In this document: positions 9,236 to 17,441 of the stretch, piece after piece | Position numbering within the stretch: position 1 is the first letter of the stretch | Layout of the letters: every line of letters starts with the position of its first letter | From: Ferruginibacter sp. | GTDB taxonomy: Bacteria; Bacteroidota; Bacteroidia; Chitinophagales; Chitinophagaceae | DNA: 39,699 nucleotides | Direction: 5' to 3' | Assembly (NCBI GenBank): GCA_025362235.1 | Contig: JANYGZ010000028.1 | Location: 1 to 39,699, forward strand | Notes under the pieces: model-generated | Seen by the model: only the letters and a program-made list of their open reading frames with translations | Told to the model about the DNA's origin: nothing | Database searches by the model: none | Program-made: the position numbers and the translations under genes

Positions 9236-10501
9236 TTATCCGTTGCCCGTACGGTGAGATCCGTGGCTACTTCTTCCTCCCCGGCCACCTGATTGCTGCG
9301 GACGGCGGCTGCGGTTAAAAGTCTTTATTTTAGGCCCCGCTACCTGCGGTATAAATGAGCCTGCACTTAATGGATAAGGGTGACTATCTACCACAGGGAT
9401 ATTTTTAGTAATCAGTTTTTGAATATCCTTTAGTTCCGTTTTTTCTTCATGATCGCAAAATGAAATGGCTATGCCTGTATTGCCCGCTCTACCGGTACGG
9501 CCTATACGATGTACATACGTTTCAGGAACATTGGGAAGTTCAAAATTAATAACATGTGTCAGGTCGTCAATATCAATTCCCCTTGCAGCAATATCGGTAG
9601 CTACCAGCACCCGCAGGCGGCCATTTTTAAAATCGCTTAATGCATTTTGCCTTGCATTTTGCGATTTGTTGCCATGTATAGCTGCTGCTGTAATATTTTC
9701 TTTATGCAACATTTTTACCACCTTATCTGCTCCATGTTTGGTACGTGTAAAAACCAGTGCAGTAACTATTTCTTTATTTTTTAAAAGATACAATAACAGG
9801 CCTGGCTTATTGTTTTTATCAACCAGGTATAAACTCTGGTCAATGGCATCAACAGTAGAGGAAGCCGGTGTTACTTCTACTTTTGAAGGATTGGTTAATA
9901 ATACATTTGCCAGTGTTTGAATTTCTGGTGGCATGGTGGCAGAAAAGAAAAGGGTTTGTCTTTTTGCAGGCAGTTTTATTATTACTCTTTTTACATCATG
10001 TATAAAACCCATGTCCAGCATCCTGTCGGCTTCATCCAATACAAATATTTTTAAATGCTGCAGGCCAATATAACCCTGGCTCATTAAATCGAGTAACCTG
10101 CCTGGTGTAGCTATTAAAATATCTACCCCTCTTTGCAATTGATTGGTTTGATGTAATTGCGATACACCACCAAAAATTACCGCATGTTTTAAGCTGGTAT
10201 ATTTTCCGTAGGCCGCAAAACTTTCATCAATTTGTATGGCCAGCTCTCTTGTTGGGGTCAATATAAGCGCCCTGATATGTTTTACACCACGTTCCTGTGT
10301 TTTTTCTTCGTGCAAAATTTGTAAAATAGGAATGGCGAATGCCGCCGTTTTTCCGGTACCTGTTTGTGCACAGCCAAGCAGGTCGCGCCTTTCTAATATC
10401 AAAGGAATGGATTGTTGCTGAATGGGTGTAGGTGTAGTGTATCCTTCATCTGCCAATGCCTTAAGGATGGGTTCAATTAATTCTAATTTTTTAAAAGCCA
10501 T
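9236..10501 (-). CDS. rhlE: DEAD-box ATP-dependent RNA helicase, RhlE group
   Basis: All core helicase motifs are present in 421 residues: Q motif [11 protein letters not shown], motif I AQTGTGKT (45-52), [17 protein letters not shown] at 158-161, SAT at 189-191, [10 protein letters not shown] and HRIGRTGR at 333-340. The C-terminal tail after about residue 385 is basic and rich in glycine, arginine and serine ([13 protein letters not shown]), as in RhlE-type helicases, and probably binds RNA without specificity. These enzymes remodel RNA duplexes in ribosome maturation and RNA decay, and are often cold-induced. The transcript seems to carry a leader of about 110 bases from a TACCTTTG promoter box, room for post-transcriptional control. 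It ends at the shared bidirectional terminator. Confidence 0.93.
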   Translation of the reverse strand: MAFKKLELIEPILKALADEGYTTPTPIQQQSIPLILERRDLLGCAQTGTGKTAAFAIPILQILHEEKTQERGVKHIRALILTPTRELAIQIDESFAAYGKYTSLKHAVIFGGVSQLHQTNQLQRGVDILIATPGRLLDLMSQGYIGLQHLKIFVLDEADRMLDMGFIHDVKRVIIKLPAKRQTLFFSATMPPEIQTLANVLLTNPSKVEVTPASSTVDAIDQSLYLVDKNNKPGLLLYLLKNKEIVTALVFTRTKHGADKVVKMLHKENITAAAIHGNKSQNARQNALSDFKNGRLRVLVATDIAARGIDIDDLTHVINFELPNVPETYVHRIGRTGRAGNTGIAISFCDHEEKTELKDIQKLITKNIPVVDSHPYPLSAGSFIPQVAGPKIKTFNRSRRPQQSGGRGGRSSHGSHRTGNG

Positions 10502-10616
10502 TGAATGGTTTAATTTTTATGGGGCTGGAAAGACGTTGCATTTTCTGAATCAGCGAAGCAAATTTATTTACCACATCGGCTTACAACTTGCCGTATTATA
10601 AAAGTGGTGCAGGGGG

Positions 10617-10624
10617 CAAAGGTA
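10617..10624 (-). promoter_or_regulatory. -7 promoter box for rhlE
   Basis: The minus strand reads TACCTTTG, an exact TAnnTTTG match, followed by CCCCCTGCACC. The only nearby TTG is 12 bases upstream, which is short for a -33 element. If used, it makes a leader of about 110 bases before the rhlE ATG. Confidence 0.5.
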
Positions 10625-10750
10625 GGGGTTTTCTACCAACTGCTATTTCAGGCATTCATAAAACGCTCGTTTATTACAGCTTGTTCAATTGCCCGTTAAC
10701 TTCAGGAGTCATTAATTGAGGCAGGTTAAACCGTAGTGCAGGAGCGGCTC

Positions 10751-11683
10751 TTACTGCTTACCATCAATAATCAGCGGCGTATTTCCTTTACCCACTACAA
10801 TCACTTTTGCATTAGCGCTTAAGGCCAATTCCTTCATCGCTTTTATTTGTTCGTATTGCAATTGCTGGTCGGTAAGGCCCGTGTTGATGATTTTCTGGTA
10901 GTCTGCTATACCTTGTGCTTCCACTCTTTTTCTTTCTGCTTCCTGCTTTTCTTTCTGCAATACAAACTCCATTTTTTTGGCATCCTGTTCTGCATTTATT
11001 TTTGATTCAATAGATGCTTTTACCGAGTTGGGCAAGGTTATATTCCTTACCAGTAACTGTTCCAGCATCAGCCCTCTTTTTTTGAAATCATCTTCAATGC
11101 TTTTATAAATGCGTTGCTGAAATTCATCCCTTTTTGAACCAAACAAATCTACGGCCTGGTAATACACCGCATTGTCACGTATCTTGGTACGGGTAATTGG
11201 TCTCACAATTTTATCCCTGTAATCATCCCCAGTTTCCCTTAACAACCGGGGTGCATCTGCCCCAACCACCCTGTATAAAACAGTAAGGTCGATGGTTACT
11301 TCCAAACCATCGCTGGTTAACACCCTTATAGCATCATCACCTGCTTTATTGCCTTCGTCATTTACACCACTCATAGTGTAATTTTGTGTTTTCACATCCA
11401 GTTTTTTTACATCCATCAAAGGATTTATAAAATGTAGCCCGCTTCCCATCACATCATTTTGTATACTGCCGAATAAACTTTTTACCCCAATTTCACCAGC
11501 ATCTATCTGTTTGATACAGGAAGTAAAAATGCCCAGCAAAATAAATACGAGTGCCAGTATGCGTGCGGCGCCTGCAAACTTTGCAGCAACCGGGTTGTTT
11601 TTTATTACTGCATTGATAGCAATAAAAATTATAAATCCCAATATGATTAATACCATGATAAAATATTTAAGGTGCAAGTTCAT
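10751..11683 (-). CDS. SPFH/prohibitin-family membrane protein
   Basis: The 310-residue protein has two N-terminal hydrophobic stretches (residues 8-25 and about 38-56), then an SPFH/band-7 domain starting at IDAGEIGVKSLFGSIQND and running to about residue 210. A long charged coiled coil (AEQDAKKMEFVLQKEKQEAE region) and a hydrophobic C-terminal end (KVIVVGKGNTPLII) follow. This is the layout of prohibitins: ring-forming membrane scaffolds that modulate membrane proteases and lipid domains. No NfeD or FtsH partner gene lies next to it. The ATG at 11683 is used; a second ATG at 11656 would shorten the first hydrophobic segment. Its upstream region holds one copy of a dispersed hairpin repeat. 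Confidence 0.85.
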   Translation of the reverse strand: MNLHLKYFIMVLIILGFIIFIAINAVIKNNPVAAKFAGAARILALVFILLGIFTSCIKQIDAGEIGVKSLFGSIQNDVMGSGLHFINPLMDVKKLDVKTQNYTMSGVNDEGNKAGDDAIRVLTSDGLEVTIDLTVLYRVVGADAPRLLRETGDDYRDKIVRPITRTKIRDNAVYYQAVDLFGSKRDEFQQRIYKSIEDDFKKRGLMLEQLLVRNITLPNSVKASIESKINAEQDAKKMEFVLQKEKQEAERKRVEAQGIADYQKIINTGLTDQQLQYEQIKAMKELALSANAKVIVVGKGNTPLIIDGKQ

Positions 11684-11699
11684 TAAAAAAACAATATCC

Positions 11700-11730
11700 G
11701 CCCCCTAAATCCCCCAAGGGGGACTTTTGG
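11700..11730 (+). repeat. Dispersed GC-rich hairpin repeat, copy 1
   Basis: The element reads CCCCCTAAATCCCCC followed by AAGGGGGACTTTTGG. The inner TCCCCC/GGGGGA arms form their own hairpin with a two-base loop. A near-identical copy lies inverted at 11861-11890. From memory, this motif is a very common intergenic repeat in Bacteroidota genomes. It sits just upstream of the SPFH start codon, in what would be its leader or promoter. Confidence 0.75.
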
Positions 11731-11797
11731 AGAGTATAATAATGGGAGGTTTATTCATTCCAGGAAATATATACAGACACAACTTCAACAAACAAAA

Positions 11798-11824
11798 CAG
11801 GACTTGCATTTTGCGCAAATCCTG
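11798..11824 (-). terminator. Probable dnaN terminator
   Basis: On the minus strand CAGGATTTGC and GCAAGTCCTG pair over 9 of 10 positions around a 7-base loop, followed by TTTTGTTTG. It lies about 70 bases after the dnaN stop codon, on the transcribed side. Confidence 0.6.
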
Positions 11825-11860
11825 TCGATAAAAATAAGTCTTTTGTAATTATCAGGCTCT

Positions 11861-11890
11861 TCAAAAGTCCCCCTGGGGGATTTAGAGGGC
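11861..11890 (-). repeat. Dispersed GC-rich hairpin repeat, copy 2 (inverted)
   Basis: The reverse complement matches copy 1 with one substitution and one missing base in the shared core, plus one difference at the end. It begins five bases from the dnaN stop codon. With copy 1, 130 bases away in opposite orientation, it could form one large hairpin in addition to the two small internal ones. Confidence 0.75.
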
Positions 11891-11894
11891 TTCT

Positions 11895-13010
11895 TTAATT
11901 ATTCAACATCAATGGCATAACCAGCATCAGTAACTCTTCATTTGTATCTACTTCAGTTGGTTTAATAATACCCGCTTTTGTTGGGGTACTTAGTTCAATA
12001 ATTATTTCAGCAGTTTCTGCTGCATTCAGCATTTCAATTAAAAATTTAGCATTAAAGGCAATTTGCAGGTCTTCGCCATCATATTGGCAAGCCATGCGTT
12101 CGTTTCCTTCAAAACTAAAATCCACATCCTGTGCTGCCAATTGCAGCTCGCTGCCACTAATACTTAATGCCACCTGGTTGGTACTTTTATTACTAAATAC
12201 GCTGACCCTGCGCAGGGCGCTTTGAAAATCGTTTTTATTAACTGTTAGTTTATAAGGGTTGTCAATCGGTATCACCACTTTGTAGTCAGGAAAACGGGCA
12301 TCTATCAGCCGGCAAACCAATTCTGTACCGCCATGTTTTACAAAAAGATGATTGCTGTTATACGATAAGGTTAGCTCATCTGCATTATCAGGTAAGGCCG
12401 TTTTTAAAAGATTCAATGGTTTTTTTGGTACAATAAACGTATCTGTTTTAGGACAGCTTACATCATTCCTTTTATACTTCACAAGACGGTGTGCATCTGT
12501 TGCTACACAGGTAAGGCCTCCTTTATCCAGTTCAAAAAATACGCCTGTCATTGCCGGGCGAAGGTCATCATTGCTTACAGCAAACAGGCTTTTATTAATG
12601 GCAGTAACCAATGCAGAAGAAGGCATGGTAAAAGAATTAGCATCGTCGGCGATGGGCTCTTTAGGAAAATTATCCGGGTTTTCGCCCATTACTTTATACT
12701 TACCATTATCGCTGGTAATTTCAATGCCAAAGTTTTTATCAATGGTAAACGTGAGTGGTTGCTCTGCAATATTTTTTAATGTATCCAGCAAAATTTTTGC
12801 AGGTATGCACACCTTTCCGCTGTCTTTGGCTTCAATATCCAGATGCACTTTCATTACTGTTTCCAGGTCGGTGGCTACAACAGTAAGTTTGTTTTTTTCA
12901 ATTTCAAACAAAAAATCCTCTAAAATAGGCAGGACTGTATTGGCATTTATAACACCGCTTATCTGTTGCAGTTGTTTAAGTAAGGCAGAAGAAGAAACAA
13001 TAAACTTCAT
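11895..13010 (-). CDS. dnaN: DNA polymerase III subunit beta (sliding clamp)
   Basis: The 371-residue length and three-part architecture are those of the bacterial beta clamp. Recognisable landmarks are MKFIVSSSALLKQLQQISGVI at the start, TVVATDLETVMKV, the second-domain ATDAHRLVKYKR and the C-terminal MLVMPLMLNN (the usual end is a MPM(R)-type motif forming the hydrophobic partner-binding cleft). It forms the ring that tethers the replicative polymerase and repair factors to DNA. Here it is not next to dnaA or recF, which is normal in Bacteroidota. It is transcribed from a good promoter, divergent from recX, and followed by a GC-rich repeat and a terminator. Confidence 0.97.
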   Translation of the reverse strand: MKFIVSSSALLKQLQQISGVINANTVLPILEDFLFEIEKNKLTVVATDLETVMKVHLDIEAKDSGKVCIPAKILLDTLKNIAEQPLTFTIDKNFGIEITSDNGKYKVMGENPDNFPKEPIADDANSFTMPSSALVTAINKSLFAVSNDDLRPAMTGVFFELDKGGLTCVATDAHRLVKYKRNDVSCPKTDTFIVPKKPLNLLKTALPDNADELTLSYNSNHLFVKHGGTELVCRLIDARFPDYKVVIPIDNPYKLTVNKNDFQSALRRVSVFSNKSTNQVALSISGSELQLAAQDVDFSFEGNERMACQYDGEDLQIAFNAKFLIEMLNAAETAEIIIELSTPTKAGIIKPTEVDTNEELLMLVMPLMLNN

Positions 13011-13030
13011 AATATAGTTTTATTAAAAAC

Positions 13031-13062
13031 CAAAGATAAAATAATGATGCTAATGCAACCAA
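13031..13062 (-). promoter_or_regulatory. Bacteroidota-type promoter of dnaN
   Basis: The minus strand has TATCTTTG at 13038-13031 and two candidate -33 TTG elements, spaced 17 bases (13058-13056) and 21 bases (13062-13060). Transcription would begin near 13024, leaving a leader of about 14 bases before the dnaN ATG. Confidence 0.7.
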
Positions 13063-13186
13063 GATAATATTAATAATCTGGTTTTTAACCTTTTTGGGCT
13101 ACAGGTAATAACAAAACGGCCCTTAAAACTGTTGAGCTTTGGGGCATGTTTGTAAAGTATCTGGATTAAGCAAAAAACAAAACCTT

Positions 13187-13194
13187 TATTTTTG
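13187..13194 (+). promoter_or_regulatory. -7 promoter box for recX
   Basis: TATTTTTG matches TAnnTTTG and ends 18 bases before the recX ATG. No TTG lies at the correct distance for a -33 element. Confidence 0.4.
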
Positions 13195-13211
13195 GTTTTA
13201 TAACCGTTTTA

Positions 13212-13679
13212 ATGCAACAACAATTAACTCCCCGACAGGCATTACCCAAGGCCAAACACTATTGTGCCTATCAGGAGCGTTGCCATAGTGAAGTAAAAGA
13301 TAAATTATATGGATTTGGCTTAAATACTTCCGAAGCAGATCAAATCATCAGTACACTTATTGAAGAAAATTATTTAAACGAGGAACGGTTTGCCATACTG
13401 TATACCGGTGGCCATTTTAGAACAAAAGACTGGGGCAGGGTAAAAATAAAATACCAGTTAAAGAAAAAAATGGTGAGCGACTATTGTATAAAAAAAGCCC
13501 TTGCTTCAATAAATGTGGAGGAATATGTAAAGACCTTGACCCGGCTTGCCGAACAAAAATTAAAAATTTTGAGAAATGAAAAGAACCAATTTATCAAACA
13601 TAAAAAGCTTCAGGATTATTTGCTGCAAAAAGGATTTGAAACTGATTTGATAAAAGAAGTGGTAAACAAAAAACGATAG
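13212..13679 (+). CDS. recX: Regulatory protein RecX
   Basis: The 155 residues consist of the tandem three-helix repeats of RecX, with landmarks KAKHYCAYQERCHSEVKDKL, LIEENYLNEERFAILYTGG and KDWGRVKIKYQLKKKM. RecX binds RecA filaments in the cytoplasm and limits or remodels recombination and the SOS response. The length is typical. It is not next to recA here; it is divergent from dnaN and stands alone, with its own -7 box. The downstream 400 bases carry a probable small gene on the other strand rather than an operon partner. Confidence 0.88.
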   Translation: MQQQLTPRQALPKAKHYCAYQERCHSEVKDKLYGFGLNTSEADQIISTLIEENYLNEERFAILYTGGHFRTKDWGRVKIKYQLKKKMVSDYCIKKALASINVEEYVKTLTRLAEQKLKILRNEKNQFIKHKKLQDYLLQKGFETDLIKEVVNKKR

Positions 13680-13711
13680 TAAATACTCCAATAATTGAAC
13701 TCTTCCAAAGA

Positions 13712-13843
13712 TCAGGAATTAATAAAATTTTTTAACCTTTTAAATTCTTTCTTAGAACGGGTGTTCAATAAAGAATGAAAAGCTGTAGAACATGCCTTTA
13801 ATAAACGCAATAAAACCGGCTTAACGGTTGTGTTGGTTTTCAT
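13712..13843 (-). CDS. Probable small basic protein, 43 residues
   Basis: The frame begins with ATG (MKTNTTVKPVLLRLLKACST) and ends with a TGA 129 bases later. The peptide is basic, with an amphipathic, helix-prone middle (LLRLLKACSTAFHSLL) and a basic C-terminal part (RSKKEFKRLKNF). It is preceded by one of the best promoters in the window: TAATTTTG with a TTG 20 bases upstream and a leader of about 12 bases. I do not recognise a family. The promoter and start-codon placement support a real gene, though the transcript could also be a small RNA with an incidental frame. It converges on recX. Confidence 0.45.
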   Translation of the reverse strand: MKTNTTVKPVLLRLLKACSTAFHSLLNTRSKKEFKRLKNFINS

Positions 13844-13861
13844 ACATATTTGATTTATATG

Positions 13862-13892
13862 CAAAATTAAAAATTCCGTAACTGCCTGTCAA
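13862..13892 (-). promoter_or_regulatory. Consensus promoter upstream of the 43-residue ORF
   Basis: The minus strand carries TTGACA (TTG at 13892-13890), a 20-base spacer and TAATTTTG at 13869-13862, an exact match to the Bacteroidota TTG/TAnnTTTG pattern. The rest of the gap to the desaturase (to 14153) is AT-rich and shows no further gene. Confidence 0.6.
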
Positions 13893-14153
13893 GATTGGTT
13901 TTGCGCAAAAACAAAATCGTATTTTCCGAAAAAAGCAGCAAATAAAAAGCATTAAATATTTTCTTTTTTAAAAGTCCAAAAAGTTATTCAAGGCCGGGTA
14001 TTTTTTTTGTTTGCAAAACTGATACCAAATTTTTGACCATTCTTTTACTAATTGCAACTGTTAAATTTCAAAGTTTTTTAGGTGACCATCTTAATATATT
14101 GTAATTTTATAATAATGGAGAATATTCTTCATTATTATATCCAATTTTCTATA

Positions 14154-15233
14154 ATGGCTTTTTTAGACGATGTGCTTCAACCCCCTTCTTATGGATGGAA
14201 AAATGCTTCCGGTTATTTTAGTAAACCCTCTTCTAAAATAATTGTCAAAGAATTTTTTAACCGGCTGAATGTTTTTAAAGATAAAAAAAACTGGTTGCCT
14301 TTTTTTAGCTGGTTAAAAGTGCTTTTACTTTTCCCTTTTTTTGTATTTTTTGTTACAAAATATTTTAGTGTATGGTTATTGGTTGCCGGTGCTCTATATA
14401 GCATGGTACTGATGGGTACACACGGCACAATCTGGTATCACCGCTATTGCACCCATGGTGCTTTCACCTTTCGGAATAGCTGGTGGAAATTTTTTACAAA
14501 AAATCTTACGCTTAGTGTTATTCCCGAAGAAATTTATGTTGTATCGCATCATGTGCATCATGCAAAAAGTGATGAGCCCGGCGACCCATATTTTGCAGAA
14601 GGTGGATTTTTATATTGTTTTTTAGCTGATGTAAACCATCAGCCGATTGCAAAAGATCTTTCAGAAAAAAATTATGCCCAGGTATTACATTTAATGAAAC
14701 ACACTGGCTTAAGGGGTAACACCTATGCAAATTACCAGGAATGGGGTTCTTTTGCCAGGCCGCTTCCAAGCATTGTAAACTGGATATTGAACTGGAGTTT
14801 TTGGATAGCCGCTTTTTATTTAATAGGTGGTATGGCGCTTGTTTGTGCCTTATTTGGCGGTGCATTTATTTGGGCCGTTGGTGTGCGCACTTTTAATTAT
14901 GAGGGGCACGGAAAAGGTTCGGATAAACGCCAGGAAGGAACTGACCATAACAAAAACGATATGTCTATTAACCAGATATGGCCGGGTTATGTTGCGGGAG
15001 AATGGCATAATAATCATCACCTGTACCCTAAAAGTGCCAGGTCTGGTTTTTTACCTTACCAGTTAGATCTTGCATGGTGCTATGTAAAATTGATGTATAT
15101 CCTTGGCGCTGTAACCAGTTACCGCGATAGCCGTAAGCAATTTTACCAAGAATATCATACCCCTTACCTGGAAAGTAAAAAAGCCAGCAGAAAAATCAGC
15201 AGAAAAAAAATGATTATGAATGAGGCTGAGTAA
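14154..15233 (+). CDS. Membrane acyl-CoA/acyl-lipid fatty acid desaturase
   Basis: I use the ATG at 14154 (MAFLDDVLQPPSYGW); the frame is open to 14082, but the extra residues look like translated leader. The 359-residue protein has the three histidine boxes of membrane di-iron desaturases: His90 and HRYCTH at 96-101, SHHVHHA near 131-137, and WHNNHH near residue 283. Hydrophobic segments lie at about 53-90 and 205-245. It inserts a double bond into fatty acyl chains in the inner membrane, adjusting fluidity; regiospecificity cannot be read from the sequence. It converges on the aldehyde dehydrogenase gene and is separate from the neighbouring operon. Confidence 0.88.
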   Translation: MAFLDDVLQPPSYGWKNASGYFSKPSSKIIVKEFFNRLNVFKDKKNWLPFFSWLKVLLLFPFFVFFVTKYFSVWLLVAGALYSMVLMGTHGTIWYHRYCTHGAFTFRNSWWKFFTKNLTLSVIPEEIYVVSHHVHHAKSDEPGDPYFAEGGFLYCFLADVNHQPIAKDLSEKNYAQVLHLMKHTGLRGNTYANYQEWGSFARPLPSIVNWILNWSFWIAAFYLIGGMALVCALFGGAFIWAVGVRTFNYEGHGKGSDKRQEGTDHNKNDMSINQIWPGYVAGEWHNNHHLYPKSARSGFLPYQLDLAWCYVKLMYILGAVTSYRDSRKQFYQEYHTPYLESKKASRKISRKKMIMNEAE

Positions 15234-15301
15234 TATCAGTAACATTTTACAAACTATTAAAAACCATCGGTTGTAAAATCAGGTAGTTTTTTATTTGTTG
15301 T

Positions 15302-16666
15302 TCATCCCCTAATATGATAAGCTTTTGGCTGTACAAAAGCCCGGATGCCCTGGTAAGATAAAGTGGCACCTAAGCCGGATTGTTTTCGTCCGCTCCATGG
15401 TAAAGAAGCACTTACCCTATCGCAACAATTCCAGTACACTGTACCAGTATTCATCTGTTGCATTACTTTTTCTGCCCGCTCAAAACTTTTTGAATATACT
15501 GCTGCGGTAAGGCCGTAATTAGTGTCTCCCATTAATTGTATGGCTTCCGCATCATCCTTTACTTTTTGGATGCCTACCACCGGGCCAAAAGACTCTTCCT
15601 TCATCAGTTTCATGGAATGATTTACATTAACTAAAACGGTAGGTTCAAAAAAATACCCCTTACCTTGCGGAATTTTTCCACCACACTTAATGGTTGCCCC
15701 TAAAATAATGGCATCATCCACCTGGCTTGATAAAAATGCCTGTTGTTCTTTCCTGCTCAGCGGTCCGATATCTGTATTTTTATCAAGCGGGTCACCCATT
15801 TTTAATTTTTTGCATTGCACTGTGTAACTGTCTACAAATGCATCATAAATATTTTCATGTACATAAATTCTTTCTACTGCGCAGCAACTCTGACCGCTAT
15901 TATATATCACCCCTTCCAAAGCATCTGCTGCGGCCTTATCAATATCCTCTATATCATCCATCACATATAAAGGATCCTTACCACCCAGCTCCAATTGAAA
16001 AGGCACCATTTTACCGGCAATTTTTTCAGCAATATATTTTCCTGTACGATAGCTGCCGGTAAAAAAATATCCATTCAATGGAAGCTGTAATAATTGTTCG
16101 CCCACATTTCCCCTGCCAATAACTATTTTAAAACAATTGAAAGGGATCCCAGCCTTGCATAAAAGGTCCCTGATATGCAAACCGGTCAAAGTGGCGTATT
16201 CAGAAGGTTTATAAAAAACAGCATTGCCGCCTATCAATGCAGGAATAAAAACATTTACCCCCACCAGGAAAGGGTAGTTCCAGGCAGAAATATTTGCAAT
16301 TACGCCTAATGGTTCATACACAATTTTTTCTTTGGTGGCCCCTTCTGTAGTGATCCATTCTTCCGATAAATACTTTTTTGAATGGTCAATAAAAAATTTA
16401 ATCCGCCCACGTGCCCCATTGATTTCATTATACGACTGCTGCAATGGTTTACCCATTTCGCTGGTGAGTGTGTTAGCCAGTTCGTCTTTATTTTCTTCCA
16501 GCAAATCGTAAAATTTTTGAATTACAGCAATTCTTTCATCCACACTAACCTTTGCCCATGTACGCTGGCCTTGTGTAAGCAATTCAAATTTTTCATTGAT
16601 TGTTTCATCCATATCTTCCTCTATATCCCTGATGATTGCCTCTGTTGCCGGGTTGATAATTTTCAT
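15302..16666 (-). CDS. NAD(P)-dependent aldehyde dehydrogenase
   Basis: The ATG at 16666 gives MKIINPATEAIIRDIEEDM, the normal family start; an in-frame ATG at 16699 would add 11 residues. The 454-residue enzyme has the ALDH landmarks ISAWNYPF, the glutamate motif ELGGKDP and the catalytic cysteine in YNSGQSCC, then EESFGPVVG. It oxidises an aldehyde to its acid in the cytoplasm. It is last of five co-oriented genes with an ethanolamine-type permease, a glutamine-synthetase-like ligase, an Fe alcohol dehydrogenase and a PuuD-like hydrolase. From that context, I infer its substrate to be a gamma-glutamylated amino-aldehyde, as for PuuC in the putrescine pathway. Confidence 0.88.
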   Translation of the reverse strand: MKIINPATEAIIRDIEEDMDETINEKFELLTQGQRTWAKVSVDERIAVIQKFYDLLEENKDELANTLTSEMGKPLQQSYNEINGARGRIKFFIDHSKKYLSEEWITTEGATKEKIVYEPLGVIANISAWNYPFLVGVNVFIPALIGGNAVFYKPSEYATLTGLHIRDLLCKAGIPFNCFKIVIGRGNVGEQLLQLPLNGYFFTGSYRTGKYIAEKIAGKMVPFQLELGGKDPLYVMDDIEDIDKAAADALEGVIYNSGQSCCAVERIYVHENIYDAFVDSYTVQCKKLKMGDPLDKNTDIGPLSRKEQQAFLSSQVDDAIILGATIKCGGKIPQGKGYFFEPTVLVNVNHSMKLMKEESFGPVVGIQKVKDDAEAIQLMGDTNYGLTAAVYSKSFERAEKVMQQMNTGTVYWNCCDRVSASLPWSGRKQSGLGATLSYQGIRAFVQPKAYHIRG

Positions 16667-16716
16667 GTGTGCTAATTTTTTAGTAAAGGGATTATTCATT
16701 CATCCTCATACATTTT

Positions 16717-17439
16717 TTAATGAGTAGCTATCTTATTTTTAATGGCATTGATAAATATGTTCCTAATGCTTTTTGTTGCAGGTGAGTCGTTAAGATGAAA
16801 TTTATACATCCTTTCCGGGTGCCATTGTACTCCAAGGAAAAATGATTTATTGTCTTTATCCTGCCACTCAATACCTTCCACAGTGCCGTCATCAGCAGTG
16901 CAATTAATTACTAAGCCTTTCCCTACAATATCTATAGCCTGGTGATGCGCACTATTGATAACCGTTCTTTCAATAGCGGTTATTTCATGCAATAAACTAC
17001 CAGGTACAATATTTATTCCATGCGCTTTATCGTGTTGCTCAAAACGGTGTATGGCATTTGATATAGTTCCAATATCCTGTTTTAAGTTTCCACCCAGAAT
17101 ACAATTCACCAATTGCATTCCACGGCAAATGGCCAGTAAAGGAATACTATTTTGTTGGCTTATTTCAAATACGGCTATTTCAAATTCATCTCTTTTTTCA
17201 TTAAAGTGCTGGGGTGCATTGGGATAGTCTGTAATACTACTGTTATAAAATTTCGGGTGTGTATCAATACCGCCTGATAAAACAATACCATCAAAATTTT
17301 GTATGCTATCCATTTCGGTATGAAGCGGTGATAAGGTAATTATTTCAATCTGCTCATTACCCTTTAGCCATTGTACATAATTGCTGTGCTTTTCATCTGT
17401 GCCTGTATAAGTAACTCCAATTTTAATTTCCTGCTTCAT
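16717..17439 (-). CDS. Class I glutamine amidotransferase-like gamma-glutamyl hydrolase (PuuD type)
   Basis: This 240-residue peptidase C26 protein keeps the full triad: Cys105 in LLAICRGMQLVN, and His207 and Glu209 in GVQWHPERM. The FDGIVLSGGIDTHP oxyanion region and the SAHHQAID loop are typical of the PuuD group, which hydrolyses gamma-glutamyl amides such as gamma-glutamyl-GABA. Its ATG lies two bases after the stop codon of the alcohol dehydrogenase gene, so the two are translationally coupled. In this operon, it most likely releases glutamate and the oxidised amine product at the end of the pathway. Confidence 0.85.
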   Translation of the reverse strand: MKQEIKIGVTYTGTDEKHSNYVQWLKGNEQIEIITLSPLHTEMDSIQNFDGIVLSGGIDTHPKFYNSSITDYPNAPQHFNEKRDEFEIAVFEISQQNSIPLLAICRGMQLVNCILGGNLKQDIGTISNAIHRFEQHDKAHGINIVPGSLLHEITAIERTVINSAHHQAIDIVGKGLVINCTADDGTVEGIEWQDKDNKSFFLGVQWHPERMYKFHLNDSPATKSIRNIFINAIKNKIATH

Positions 17440-17441
17440 GC

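Noticed and set aside
9238..9330. Unusual GC-rich, repetitive sequence suggesting a foreign element.
   Set aside because: It encodes the RG-rich tail of the RhlE helicase; the composition is explained by glycine and arginine codons.
12352..13017. A 221-codon plus-strand frame antisense to dnaN.
   Set aside because: dnaN is unmistakable on the minus strand; the antisense frame is an effect of its codon use.
15244..15295. Possible terminator between the desaturase and aldehyde dehydrogenase genes (TTTTACAA/TTGTAAAA arms).
   Set aside because: The arms are AT-rich with an 18-base loop and the T-tract is not directly after the stem; not convincing.
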